Positions 19,611 through 30,366 of a stretch of 64,000 bases of DNA are shown one piece after another. The stretch is from assembly GCA_023525715.1 (NCBI GenBank), contig CM042015.1:91016750-91080749 (forward strand). The letters are read 5' to 3'. The first letter of the stretch is position 1, and the number at the start of each line of letters is the position of its first letter. Position numbers and translations under genes: made by a program. Origin of the DNA: Cichorium intybus. Lineage: Eukaryota > Streptophyta > Magnoliopsida > Asterales > Asteraceae. The notes beneath the pieces are model-generated. The model was not told the origin of the DNA. It saw nothing but the letters and a program-made list of their open reading frames with translations, and searched no databases.

Positions 19611-20597
19611 TCAATGCCACAGATTTGGTGATGTCTCTTCTTCTACTGCATTGAGACTTGGTTGAATCAACTTTGCATATGACTTATAAATAGTACCACA
19701 AAGCTTTCCCCTTGCAATGACCATAATGCCTTTTAACAACTTCCAGTTGCCATTTCCGAAGTGGTTGTCATAGCCCTGAAGGTCAAGAGCTCCAATTGAG
19801 ATAAGATTCATTCTTAGCTCCGGAACATGTCGAACATCTTTCAACACCAATGTACACCCTACATTGGTCTTTATATGTACATCACCGATACCAACAATGT
19901 TAGAGGAACTGGTGTTTCCCATCCTCACGGTACCATGGTTTACAGATTTATATGTTGCAAATAAATCCCGGTCCGGAGTGGAATGATATGATGCAGCGGT
20001 ATCAATCACCCACTCGTCATCACGAGCGCCTACGTGTAGGCATGCATCCTCCTCGCATGCAACAAGGGCAATGTCTTGTGAAATGTTGACCATGGTCTCA
20101 CCATCCTCCTTGCTTGAACTAGTACTTGTTTCAGCCTGTTCTCGTAGAAACTTTTGACAATCGCTCTTTTTGTGGCCATAATGATTGCAGTAGTTGCAGT
20201 GGCCTTCAAACCATGTACTTGAAGACTTTCCCCTTTCTTTTGATCTTCCTCTAACTTGAGATCTTCCTCTACTTTGACCACGTCTGCCTCTACCTCGACC
20301 TCTTCCTCTGCCACCAGTTCTACCTCCTCCTCTTTCTTTGTTTTCTGTTACGAGGGCAAATGACTGGTCTGTACCAGCTTCTTTTCTTCTGGCTTCCTCG
20401 TTCATGAGAGCGTCCATGACCATCTCCATTGTCACTTTGCCACCGGGGGCAGAATCGCTCTTTTCAGGTTTTACGCCCTTGGTTTCTAAAGGTTCTGCTA
20501 GATCCTTTAGATTCAACAAATTTTCCATCCTCGGCTTCCACATATTATAATTTGTGGGCGTAAGTCGGACCATTATATCCGAACTTGTAGATTCCAT
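19611..20597 (-). pseudogene. Copia 1 Gag-protease with internal Gag deletion
   Basis: A 328-codon frame starting MESTSSDIMVRLTPTNYNMW. It jumps from LETKGVKPEKSDS straight to APGGKVTMEMVMDALMNEEA, so about 90 residues of the usual Gag capsid (UBN2) region are missing without loss of frame. A Gly/Arg-rich stretch and the zinc knuckle CNYCNHYGHKKSDC (CX2CX4HX4C) follow, then aspartic protease WVIDTAASYH, the DTA form normal for Tnt1-like elements. It ends at TGA 19611-19613 just after NLWH. The deletion should prevent particle assembly, so any recent movement needed Gag in trans. Confidence 0.9.
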
Positions 20598-21237
20598 AAG
20601 AAAGACTTCGTAGTTTGCATTTTGTGAAATTTTGGGATGGAATTAGGCAAAACCGAGATCACGGTTATTTCCGAAAGGGTCGAAATAGGTGGGATATATT
20701 TTTTTCAGACTAAAATGAACTTCTGAAAAAATTATGGGCCAATTTGAAATGTTTGAGAAGTATAGGGGCCAATCTGTAATTTATGGAATTACAGGGACCA
20801 AACTGGAAGGTTTTGAAACATAGGGACATTTCTGAAACTTTTTAGAAGTATAAGGATCAAAAATTGTAACTTTCAGAAAAAAACTGGGACCAAAACGGAG
20901 TTTTATAGAATTAGAGGGACCTGTTTACAACTTTCTGGAATTTCAGGGGGGGCCAAAATGCAGTTTTCTGAAACGTGCTACAGTGTTGCTACAGTGTCGT
21001 CTTCTCCGATCGTCTTCTCCGGCGAGTTTTCCGGCGAACTGGTTTTTCCGGCCACTATTCCGGCAAACCTTTGACCGGACTTTTGGAGGTCTTCCGGTGG
21101 TCGAAAAATTCCAAAACAAATATTTTCGGAATCGTGGGAACGAGTACTTTACAAAGGTGTGCCCGGAAATCGATTTTGAGGGAAAAAAAATTTCGACCAA
21201 AAAACGATCGGTACCGATACGAGGCTCTGATACCACT
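20598..21237 (-). repeat. Copia 1 untranslated leader with degenerate short tandem repeats
   Basis: Lies between the primer site and Gag. From 20730 to 20960 a degenerate unit of roughly 35 bp of the form 'aGGGaCCAAAnTGnAnnTTTTnTGAAA' recurs about seven times. It is followed by CTACAGTG, 'gtcgtcttctccg' and 'gtcgaaaaattccaaaa' words. The same layout occurs in the leader of copia element 2, although their LTRs differ. Confidence 0.7.
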
Positions 21238-21551
21238 TGTTGGGATTGGAAAATTCTTCTATTCAACACTAGAACAGAATTACAATAGGAGGAGCAACTC
21301 TCACACTCGACTATTACAAAAAACTAACCCTCTATCTAACACTTACACTCTAAGTGTTATGCTCACTAACTCTATGTGTTTGTGATGTTTGGGATGTCTA
21401 AGAACTGAAACTTAAGCCTCTATTTATAGCTAAACTAGCCACTAAATCTATAGTATATGAACACATTGAATTCTTGGAAGAGAAGATCAAATTTGCCACC
21501 TTAAGCTTTGTCAACAATGGTGGCTTCTAGAATGGAGGCTGGAAATCAACA
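21238..21551 (-). repeat. 5' LTR of copia element 1
   Basis: Pairs with 16594-16907. The minus-strand primer binding site TGGTATCAGAGCC begins two bases inside the element, at about 21235 reading leftwards. Confidence 0.95.
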
Positions 21552-21556
21552 AATTA

Positions 21557-22604
21557 CCCTTCTTATTTCATTTTTAATTAATTTATTATATATTTATTAT
21601 TTTTAATTAATTAATCAATTAATTAATTATATTTTATTTGAATCTAAATCAATCTCTCCATCTCTCTCGGGTTTCAAGTTCATATACCGCCTCCACCTCC
21701 AACTCTAGCCAGAGTCACGAACACACCACCACCACCAAGCTTTAACCGTGAAACGTCCATCGTGTCTAAACCCTTATCGCCGGATCTTCTCCGGCGTAGC
21801 AATTATTCACCAACGCGACGACAACTTCACCGGCTCGTTCACGCTGATCATACCATCAGTTCCGACATTGCAATTGGGTGGAGCACGTGCACCCGATGCA
21901 TTTGCAGTGCTTCTCCAACTTCTCCATTGAGATATACGCTTCCTGTTTATCTATCTCTCCCTCTTATTTCATTTTCTTAAACTTCTCCAACTTTGTGGTT
22001 TTGATTTCAGATTTCAGGGGACGATGATTAGGGCTCATCCCTCCCTATTTTATCGATCAAACATTTCTTGAAACGGCAATAGAGAGTGAACGGAAGCTAC
22101 ATGCACACCAGTGGACGGTGGTTGTTCTTCCAGTCGACGTTGTAAGGCGGAGAACGACGGAAGCATCTGCAGATCAATGGTGGATTAAGTCCCCTTTGTT
22201 GATTGTTGTATCCAGATCGAAGCTATAAGAGATTTGGATGTGTGAGATTTGTGTTTCAGATTTTTTGTTTGTGTTTTATTTTCATATTTGGGTTTGATTT
22301 CCAGATATGGTTTTAGGTTTGATGTTCTTCGATTAAGTGGAACTGGAATGAAGAAACGACCATGTAATTTAGAAACCCACTTTTAGGAATAGAGGAAGCT
22401 GTAGAGAGGAAGGGGAGAGTGGTATGTTGATGCGAAGAGAGGAGGCTGATGGGTGGTTTTGCAGATCGGAGAAGAAGAGGAAAGAGAGAAAAAGTGAGGC
22501 GGGTGAAGGAGGAAGTAGGGTAAAAGAGAGAGAGAGAGAGACTTTTTTTTCTTTTCTTTTTTCTTTTTAATTAAAAAACAATAAATAATATAAAACAGTT
22601 TTTA
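21557..22604. other. Gene-like cargo inside the composite element
   Basis: Higher GC than the surroundings, CT-rich and GA-rich tracts (22527-22542), and short ATG frames (21748, 21762) without recognisable domains. This could be captured promoter and 5' untranslated DNA of a host gene. I cannot name a source. Confidence 0.3.
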
Positions 22605-22833
22605 GAGTAAACTACAAATTTGGTCCCTGTGGTTTGCACAAAAGTGTGACTAAGGTCCAAAAAGTTTTTGACTTGCATGAGTCGTCCAAAAAGCATAAAG
22701 GTTTGTGGATTTGGTCCCTGTCAAACATTAAAAGACTATAATACCCTTTTGATTTGTTTTTTCATTTTTTATATTTATTTTAGAAATTTTATAATTAAAA
22801 AGATAAAAAATCAACACCCTTCCACCCACGTGA

Positions 22834-22881
<48 letters not shown>

Positions 22882-23953
22882 CACACACACACACACACAC
22901 GACATTATCTCATATTAGGATATTAGGGATTCTCGGAATTATCTCTCAATGGTGCAACTACCATCGATTGAGGAGGATCCGAGGGTGGAATATGGTTCGA
23001 ATTTGATGAACAAATTGCTTCCATGGCTGATGAACAAATTGCTTCCAAATTGCTTCCATGGCTGATGGTATCTAAAAGAACCCGTTTCAAAATTTCAATC
23101 TTTTGGGAATTTTCCAAAGGTCGAATTCAGTTTTTGACACCCTTACCGTTTTCAGCCATTTTTACTTCTAGGTTGATTGTGTGTGTGTGTGTGTGTGTGT
23201 GTTCGTGGTTTGAATCTGAAGCAGAAACGAGGATGAGGGAGAGGGAGAGAGAGACAGTCGGGTAACCCTCTCCGATTGAGTTGAATGATTGGTGATTCAT
23301 AACTTGCTAATTTCGCACTAATCAGCACATATCAAACAACATCGTTGCGATTTTTGAGTAATGAAGATAGTAAAATCAAGGACGTTGTTTTCATCTGAAT
23401 CGAAATAAACTTCGGATTCTAACATGACGCAATCCGATCACAGAATTTAATACTCGAATCTCTGATTGCTAATTTGAGTTGATCCGTAGATAAACAGAGA
23501 GTAATTAGGTTCAAGTGTACCTTGCCGTTGAGCCACATGCGATCTTCAACGAAACTAGGGCTCACAGAGACGGTGGTGGCGATTGAGTCGGAAGATAAGA
23601 GGAGGAAGAAAGAGAAGAGAAAAGTAGAGATTTCACCTGTTATTGATTGCACGCCTAACCCGCTATACAGACCCAGTTTGAGATTTCTCTTTTTTTTTCT
23701 CATTTACAGGTTTGGTGGAGAAAAGGGGAAGAGTGTGTGAGAGAAAGAAGAAGAGAGAATGGAGTTGATGGCTTCAGATTCAAACCACAATCAAGAACAG
23801 GTGAAATCAACACATCTCATCTAGGTTGTAGATCAAATGAAGATAAAGCAACCTGTAAGCAAAAAAAATCCGTTTCTTTCTCTTTGTTAGTTCGAATCCA
23901 GTGGTGAGAGAATAGAGGTGGTATGACCTGCTGTCTTTTTAGTTCTGTACGCA

Positions 23954-24019
<66 letters not shown>

Positions 24020-24246
24020 ACGTGGGTGGAAGGGTGTTGATTTTTTATCTTTTTAATTATAAAATTTCTAAAATAAATATAAAAAATAAAAAAACAAATC
24101 AAAAGGGTATTATAGTCTTTTAATGTTTGACAGGGACCAAATCTACAAACCCTTATGCCTTTTGGACGACTCATGCAAGTCCAAAATTTTTTGGACCTTA
24201 GTCACACTTTTATGCAAACCACAGGGACCAAATTTGCAGTTTACTC
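22605..24246. mobile_element. Mutator-like element with gene-like interior (possible Pack-MULE)
   Basis: A 1642-bp element with inverted arms of about 280 bp (22605-22885 and 23955-24246). They start GAGTAAACTACAAATTTGG and include mirrored (CT)n(CA)n / (GA)n(GT)n tracts. It is flanked by a perfect 9-bp duplication CAGTTTTTA (22596-22604 and 24247-24255). The interior has near-normal GC and an exon-like start at 23759, MELMASDSNHNQEQ followed by a GTGAAA donor-like site, plus a 94-codon minus-strand frame (23419-23703). Neither matches a family I know. No transposase is present. Capture of host sequence is likely but unproven. Confidence 0.88.
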
Positions 24247-24619
24247 CAGTTTTTATAATAAACAATTGAAAGAAAAATTAAAAAAACCGAATAAGGGTAA
24301 AATTGTCTTTTTATGTCCATTAGAGACCAAGCGCGTAACAAAACCAAACAGTAGGGACCATTCGAGTTAAAAAAATAAGTTAGGGACCAAACGCGTAAAT
24401 TATCCACAATTCCAATGAATCCATAGATAAGAACAAAAATGCTACTTGTCCACATGAAACTATTATCGGACTTACTTAATATTAGTCTAAACATATCATT
24501 TCCTTTTTCTCGGGGAAACTAGTTTCTACAATGTCGTTACCATTTCTTCTAATTGCCACTCAATTTCAAATTATAGATAGTTAAAAAAAAGTAAATATTG
24601 AATCCGCACTCTAAATACT

Positions 24620-25480
24620 GGGATGTATAAATCCAATGTTTGGATTTTAGACTATGGGGCAACACAACACATGTATTACGCGGGAATACAATCCTAAGGT
24701 GGCGAATGAAACATGGGGATGTGCACTATCTAATAGAGGGTGCCTATAATGTCTTTACGTTTCGCGGGCGTAGCTTCCCCATCCTTGTCCAGTACTGGAT
24801 ACACTGCTATTCTTTAATGTTTTAAAAATTAGCCACACAAGGGTAGGACTACCCAGTCAATCACTTATTCATGTATATCTCATGGGTAATATTCGAGTTA
24901 CAAATGATCTATTCATTAAAAATGTTTCATATGTACCATAGTTTGAACTAAATTTGATATTGACTAAAGAAAAAAAAATATAACAATGAGATTCTATTTG
25001 GGCTATGTCTTGATTTGACTAATCAAACCCAATAAAAAGATTGGCAGTGGTAGTATTGTTGAAGGCTTATATCTATTAGATACACGTTTCTACACAAGTA
25101 AAGTTTAATGCTTTTTTCTAATCAATCGTGGAATTAACATTTTTGCCACCCATCCAATGAGAAAATAAGAATGACCAGTCCAGGTTTTCTAAATATAGAT
25201 AATAGTGTTCACGTTTGTTTAGTACTCCCTATTGGAAAAGAAAAACGTTTATCTTTAATTTCCAATGATAATGTTGCAAATAGAGCTTTTGATTTGATTC
25301 ATTGCGATGTATGGGACCTTATCATGTTATTTCTCATGATAGATATATGTATTTTGTAGCATTGGTTGATGATTTGATCACACGCATTTACATAAGTATA
25401 TTTAATCACGAACAAGTTTGAGGTATAAGGTCATGTTGTTCCTAGATTTTTCAAAATCATTTATACATAGTTGAGTTTAA
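24620..25480 (+). pseudogene. Copia protease/integrase relic
   Basis: Decayed pol sequence. WILDYGATQHM (about 24640) matches the copia protease WILDSGATDHM. Then, at about 25223-25330, LPIGKEKRLSLISNDN and AFDLIHCDVWDL match the CxxGKQxRLPF...FDLIHxDVWGP segment before the integrase core. A frame change leads to RYVYFVALVDDL (usual RYFLTIVDDYSR). It is on the same strand as the gag relic at 13.1-13.7 kb and is probably its continuation. No reverse transcriptase or 3' LTR was seen. Confidence 0.7.
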
Positions 25481-26408
25481 ATATAAAAACTTTATATAAA
25501 ATAAAGATGGGAATTAACATTTAAATACTATTTTCTAGAATATGGTGTTCTATATCTATTTTTGTATGTGGAAAGACCACAATATAAATCAGTCGTTAAA
25601 CGAAAGCATAAAAAATGTCTGGTCTAATGTAACCATTGCGTACATAAGCTAAATTCAATATAGAATTGTCATGCATATTTATTACCTACAAAATTGTTAA
25701 GCTGAAAGTAACATATAATAATAGTTTCTCATGCATGTAATTTAACAATATAATTTGCTGGAAAAACTAAAAGATAAAATATGAAATAGGAGGATAATTT
25801 GAAACAAGTTTAATGTAATTTGATGTAAAAACTAAAAATAAACCGAGATGATAATCAAATAAAATTTTTCGGTATATGACAAAACACTAATATAAAAATC
25901 ATTTCTATACAACATATGTAGTATCTTTATATTTTATTAAATCTGAGAATCAAAACTATTAATAAAAAAAACTCTTGGCTATATAGATATTGATTAAAAT
26001 TGAATATTTCTAAAAATAATTGAAATGATAAAAGATTGGAAGGAGATAATTATTATATAGATTTAGATGAGAAATAAAAAGACATAAATGGTCGTTATCA
26101 TCTAAATCCGAAAAATTCTTCTTGGCAATATAATTTCTCCTTCAAGTTCAACCAAATCTATATAAACATAGATGAGGAAAACATGAATGCTTGTTATCTT
26201 ATAGTATTATTATATATTCTTTATTTAATTGGATTGAGATAGATAACCAAAAAAATCTTATGATTTACTTATAAATCATTCTATATGGGGAAAATATTAT
26301 TATAATTAAATGATAAAGATCATTCTTCTTTGAATTTTATTTGATGCAGTTAAATATGTGTTTGAGTTTAATTAATACAATTACAATAAATTAAAATTAA
26401 ATTCGCAG
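25481..26408. other. AT-rich DNA without recognised feature
   Basis: Noncoding. The last tens of bases before 26409 are presumably old intron 4 of the GDSL remnant (AATTCGCAG acceptor). I see nothing else. Confidence 0.4.
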
Positions 26409-26502
26409 GTTTTACATTTACTGAGATGCTATTCATTTTACAGAAAACATGTACTACATCATCGCCGAAGAGGGTATGAAATCTATAATTACAAGTCTTT
26501 AA
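26409..26502 (+). pseudogene. Last-exon remnant of a third GDSL esterase copy
   Basis: After an intact-looking acceptor (ATTCGCAG) the sequence matches the start of exon 5 of GDSL gene 1, loses about 90 bp, then matches again from the DAVHFTE codons (here DAIHFTENMYYIIAEEG) to the stop, ending ITSL in both. The deletion removes the KGCCG and cysteine region. The 3' flank to about 26640 also matches. No other exons are recognisable nearby, so this is what remains of a third tandem copy after transposon-driven deletion. Confidence 0.85.
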
Positions 26503-26639
26503 CACCATATATACATTTCACTAGAAAGCCAAATGTGCATCAATATACACGCGGGAAGAATTTCACGGTGCATACGTGATTCCAAGGTCCTAAAATGTTA
26601 TCTTTAATATGCCCTTACTCTATTGTATTGTTAACTATT

Positions 26640-26900
26640 CACAAACTGGTCTCATATATTAGGTTTGATGGTGCAATGGCAGTTTCGAGCCGGTTCAAGG
26701 GGCGGGTTCGGTCGGTACCGTCGGTGTCGTGTGGGTTCGGCCGGGTGTGGGTTCAAGGAGGAGAGATGGCGGGTTCATGGCAGCGGGTTGGAGGTTAGCG
26801 GCTTCTGCACCGTCGGAAGCCAGTTCAGGACAGGATGAGGGCAGCTTCAAAGTTCGATGGGTTGGACGGGTATTGCTCCGTCCACCCTTAGATGTATTAT
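26640..26900. other. GC-rich segment without recognised gene
   Basis: A GC-rich island in AT-rich surroundings with CGGGTTCGG/GGTTCAAGG words. Short frames on both strands have no known domain. This is probably transposon DNA. Confidence 0.25.
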
Positions 26901-27067
26901 CAGGGGCGGAACTGATATAAGGCATAGGATGGCCCGAGCCACTACTCAACTTTTTTGGTGCAATGAAAAAAATTTTAGAAAAATTTCGACGTACTGTAAA
27001 TTTTACGATGTGCTACCTCTAATATACTGGGTGCTATCCCTAAATACATTTTCTGGTTCCGCCACTA
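26901..27067. mobile_element. Small hAT-type MITE with perfect 8-bp duplication
   Basis: 167 bp, starting CAGGGGCGGAACTG and ending GGTTCCGCCACTA. It is flanked by TGTATTAT on both sides (26893-26900 and 27068-27075). The ends are related to 4555-4912. Confidence 0.85.
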
Positions 27068-27364
27068 TGTATTATTGCTAGTTTTATTCATAAATAAATA
27101 TAAAATCGTGTCTAAGTTATATCATGGTATTTTGTACTAGAGATAAAAGACTGTTGCATTAATTTTTCTAGATGTAATCAACATCTTTTTGGGTTATCCC
27201 CAATAAAGCTATATGAAGGAGTTCGTTGGAAAATACTTTGATTTTGTGGATGAAAATAATTATTTCAACACTTAATATTTAGCCTTCTCTTTTGTTCTTT
27301 TTCATCAAATATGATATATGTTAAATTAAATACTTAATAAATAATATATTTATTTTGAAAAAAA

Positions 27365-27540
27365 ATCAAAATTATCCGGTTCGACTGGTTTTTGACCGAG
27401 TTTGATTGATCCGGACATGAGTTGGACCTAGTTAGACCCGAGCTGGACTGAGTTGGAGTCGAGTTTGACCGAGTCCGAGTATTATTTTTACGGATTCACA
27501 TAAAAACGCATCCGTACACATCCGAGTACGAGTACTCGAC
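27365..27540. repeat. Degenerate 'gagtttgaccga' repeat block
   Basis: About nine imperfect copies of a roughly 13-bp word (GAGTTnGACCnA) followed by 'gagtacgagtactcgact'. The same words make up one arm of the hAT-like element at 31549-32164, so this is probably a fragment of a relative. Confidence 0.55.
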
Positions 27541-27622
27541 TGAGGGGTGTGGCATCCATCACCCCTCACCAACCCTTCGCTCCCTTTAAATGTAATAAAA
27601 GTGTATGTTTGTGTGTATGCAT

Positions 27623-27626
<4 letters not shown>

Positions 27627-27711
<85 letters not shown>
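27627..27711. repeat. (GT)n(TA)n compound microsatellite
   Basis: About 44 bp GT then about 40 bp TA, ended by insertion of a Helitron at 27712. The TA resumes at 28720 on the other side. Confidence 0.95.
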
Positions 27712-27712
<1 letters not shown>

Positions 27713-28716
27713 TAGTTGTAAGACCCGTGTATTACACGGGATAATATAAATAAAAGGTTAGATAACAAAATGTAAACATTACTTTTTTTTATTAAAACAA
27801 ATTTCATAATATATGACGAAATTATTGAGTATGTAGATACCTCAAACACACGCAAACTTAAAATGTAGGAGTACATACCCAAAAAGCGACGTTTTAAATT
27901 TTGTAATAGACAGACTATACAACCACATTCAATTGCGTTTTAAAAGCTTTATTTGAAAATATGATCCAATATTGAAAAACACAATCCAATCTGACCCAGT
28001 TTTTTTTTTTTTAATTTGTTTTTGGATAAATCCGACTTTTGTACACCTTTATGTAAGAGTTAAGATTAGTACATTCAGATATATCAAGTTGTCGTTAATA
28101 TTCTAATGAGTTGTTGTCAAATTTATGTTCAAATTTAACAATTATTAGGTTTAAAGTTTGCTATCAAATATTTCCTTAAAACATACTTGATGTCAAAGTT
28201 ACCTTGAAGTTTTTTCAGTTGCCTTAAAGTTGTTCAATTTTTTCAAACATTTGCCATTTAAATTTGATGGCGAATTTTTTCTACCAAATTTTCTAATCAA
28301 AATTGGGCTTAAACATGATTACTCTTTTTGTATTTCCAAATTTGCCTTAAAATTAGTTAATTTAGTTACACATATGCTCTAAAATTTGTTGTGAAATTTT
28401 CGGATGTCAAACATTTAAAAGAAAGATTATTTTCATATAATTATTTTCATTGGTGCACAATACACGAATTACAATGCGTTAAAAAGTAAAAAAAGAATGG
28501 AATTTTATACTTAGTCAAATAATCCAAATAAATGCATCAATTACTAATACTTAAATAAATGAGTTCTTAATTTCTTGCTTCAGTTACTTAATTATTAGAA
28601 TTAAATGCATTCAATTCAAACATTTTCTTAAGAAATTCAAAATTATGAGAAAATGACATGTGGCCAAATGAATGTGGTGATGACATGTGGTTTTGAGTTA
28701 CTTATTTATTAGGATA

Positions 28717-28719
<3 letters not shown>
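27712..28719 (-). mobile_element. Nonautonomous Helitron A1 (1008 bp) inserted in (TA)n
   Basis: On the minus strand the element starts TCCTATCCTAATAAATAA directly after host A (28720) and ends with hairpin CCCGTGTAATACACGGG (27724-27740), eight bases, CTAG, then host T (27711). This is the Helitron A|TC...CTAG|T insertion pattern. Subterminal 'accacatgtcat' words are shared with the Helitrons at 55668-59538 and 60248-60737, which have the same ends. No RepHel gene and no recognised captured gene. Confidence 0.88.

Positions 28720-28805
<86 letters not shown>
28720..28805. repeat. (TA)n microsatellite, right half of split tract
   Basis: About 86 bp TA between the Helitron and the start of the next element-like sequence at 28806. 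Confidence 0.97.
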
Positions 28806-28807
<2 letters not shown>

Positions 28808-30253
28808 TTCATATGTGAATAATAATCATTGTGTGAATGTAGGACCAAATCTTGTCCAATCAATTCGTAAAGGGAAAAAAGTTTTTTTTTTTTTTCAATT
28901 TTAATTAATTAGAAGCCGTACACTATAATATAGGGATTTAGTTAAATATACGTTACTGATATTCATATATATTAGGTATTTTGATTTTTGCATAAATTGA
29001 AATTCGTATGTGTGCAAATACTATATCGATTGAATGTGTAAGATCAAAAGAACATCGTACATTATGAGATGCTGTGATCAAATTATTCAATTGAAATTTC
29101 AAAGATGATAGAAGATTTAAGGATTTCAGATCAAAGATATGTAATGTTTCGCTATTCGGAACCACGTAACTGTCATATCCAAAAGTTTTCAACCCAAGTA
29201 AGTTTTTTCTAAACTATTATTTGTTTTATAAAAATTTTTACGAATCTAATTGTTGGAACATGATGATGATCTTGTGTAAGAAAATCTATATTTATAGTCT
29301 GCTATATTCTTTGAGAATAATAAAGTGGATTTTTTATATTGTTTTTTTGTAACCCTGAATAAAAGGGAATTATTGAAGAATTATTGTTACTAAATACTTG
29401 TATGTATTACGAGAGAATGTAAGTCGTGTTTCGTGATAAGAATGTATTCATTCTTGGAGAATTTCATATACAGGGGTTATTGTTTACTTTACAAAACGTA
29501 TATTTTTAAGAATTACTTTCATATACAGGGGTTGTTGTTTTGTGATAAGAATGTATTCATTCTTGGAGAATAGTCAAATACTTTACAAGTTTTTGACTAT
29601 TCTCTAAGAATACGATCCTTACTACACATAGAGAATGAGTTTCTTAACACGTATTTGACTATTCTCTAAGAATACGATCCTTAATACACACAGAGAATGA
29701 GATTCTTAACAAGCATTTGACTATTCTCTAAGAATATGATCCTAATGAAGAAAACCCAACTTACGTAACCCTAGAATTAATGATACTAAAATACATCCGT
29801 ACATTTTAATGGTGCAACAAAATCCTCAATTTCGTCTGATGTCAATGGATTCTCTGCTGTGTTTGTAAACTTGAATTGAAAATTTTACCTCAAGAACTTG
29901 ATATTCGTTTTTCCATCTCCACTCCCGCAAGAATAGTCTTTCCCTTTACTCGTTTTTAACTGAGAATAACGTTTCAAATGATTTATGTAGTTAATCTTTT
30001 TATGTATACACGATTTGATAGGTGTGGATCGAGGTCCAGAATTATAGCTTTTGTTGTTTAAAACTTGATCTTTTCCTAATTTGGTTCTGACGTTAATATC
30101 ATTTTCCGCGTTTCTTTTTCATTTTTTATATATTCTTTCAATTTATTTACAAAAATGTCACTATCATCAAAGTCACTCATTTTTCCAATCCAATAGTCAA
30201 AAAAGGGTCTTACAATCACACAATAAACATCATTTTTATTTAATCCTAACTCA
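28806..30253. other. Palindrome-rich, probable TA-targeting element 1
   Basis: Starts GGTTCATATGTGAATAATAA straight after (TA)n and ends at another (CA)n(TA)n tract. The interior repeats imperfect palindromes of the type ATTCTCTAAGAAT / ATTCATTCTTGGAGAAT, includes a 62-bp tandem array and has no coding frame of note (one 79-codon minus-strand frame without known domain). Its start resembles that of the next unit at 30365, including GTGTGAATGTA. It is probably a nonautonomous microsatellite-targeting element; the right end is not proven. Confidence 0.45.
29592..29745. repeat. 62-bp tandem repeat, about 2.5 copies
   Basis: TTTGACTATTCTCTAAGAAT starts at 29592, 29654 and 29716, each followed by 'acgatcctta...agagaatgag'. 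Just upstream 'agagaatagtcaaa'-type sequence (29563-29577) forms an inverted partner to the first copy. Confidence 0.88.
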
Positions 30254-30267
30254 TACACACACACACA

Positions 30268-30364
<97 letters not shown>
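30254..30364. repeat. (CA)n(TA)n compound microsatellite
   Basis: About 17 bp CA then about 94 bp TA. Confidence 0.95.

Positions 30365-30366
<2 letters not shown>

Larger units (their letters stand above)
16594..21551 (-). mobile_element. Ty1/copia retrotransposon, Tork (Tnt1-like) lineage, young but broken
   Basis: A 4958-bp element with 314-bp LTRs (16594-16907 and 21238-21551) starting TGTTGGGA and ending CAACA. By eye the LTRs differ at 4 sites, about 98.7 percent identical, so insertion was recent. Flanks TATTA (16589-16593) and AATTA (21552-21556) are a 5-bp duplication with one mismatch. On the minus strand the tRNA-iMet primer site TGGTATCAGAGCC follows the 5' LTR after two bases, and a purine tract (CTGGAGGGGGAGATT) precedes the 3' LTR. 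Gag and Pol share one frame, interrupted by three TGA stops, and Gag has lost most of its capsid domain. It cannot make its own proteins. Confidence 0.95.
16455..24412. mobile_element. Composite terminal-inverted-repeat element hosting later insertions
   Basis: The block 16455-16570 (TTTGGTCTCTAAC, TTTTTTTAACTCGAACAG, CGCTTGGTCCCTACC) reappears inverted at 24280-24412 (TTTGGTCCCTAAC, TTTTTTTAACTCGAATGG, CGCTTGGTCTCTAATGG). The right arm has a deletion of about 35 bp near its end. Inside lie the young copia element 16594-21551, promoter-like DNA (21640-22540, CT-rich and GA-rich with several ATGs) and the Mutator-like element 22605-24246. No target duplication was resolved; a Mutator-like origin is likely but not shown. 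Confidence 0.5.

Noticed and set aside
29592..29745. Possible CRISPR-like array
   Set aside because: Only about 2.5 copies with no constant spacer structure, in plant DNA; an ordinary tandem repeat.
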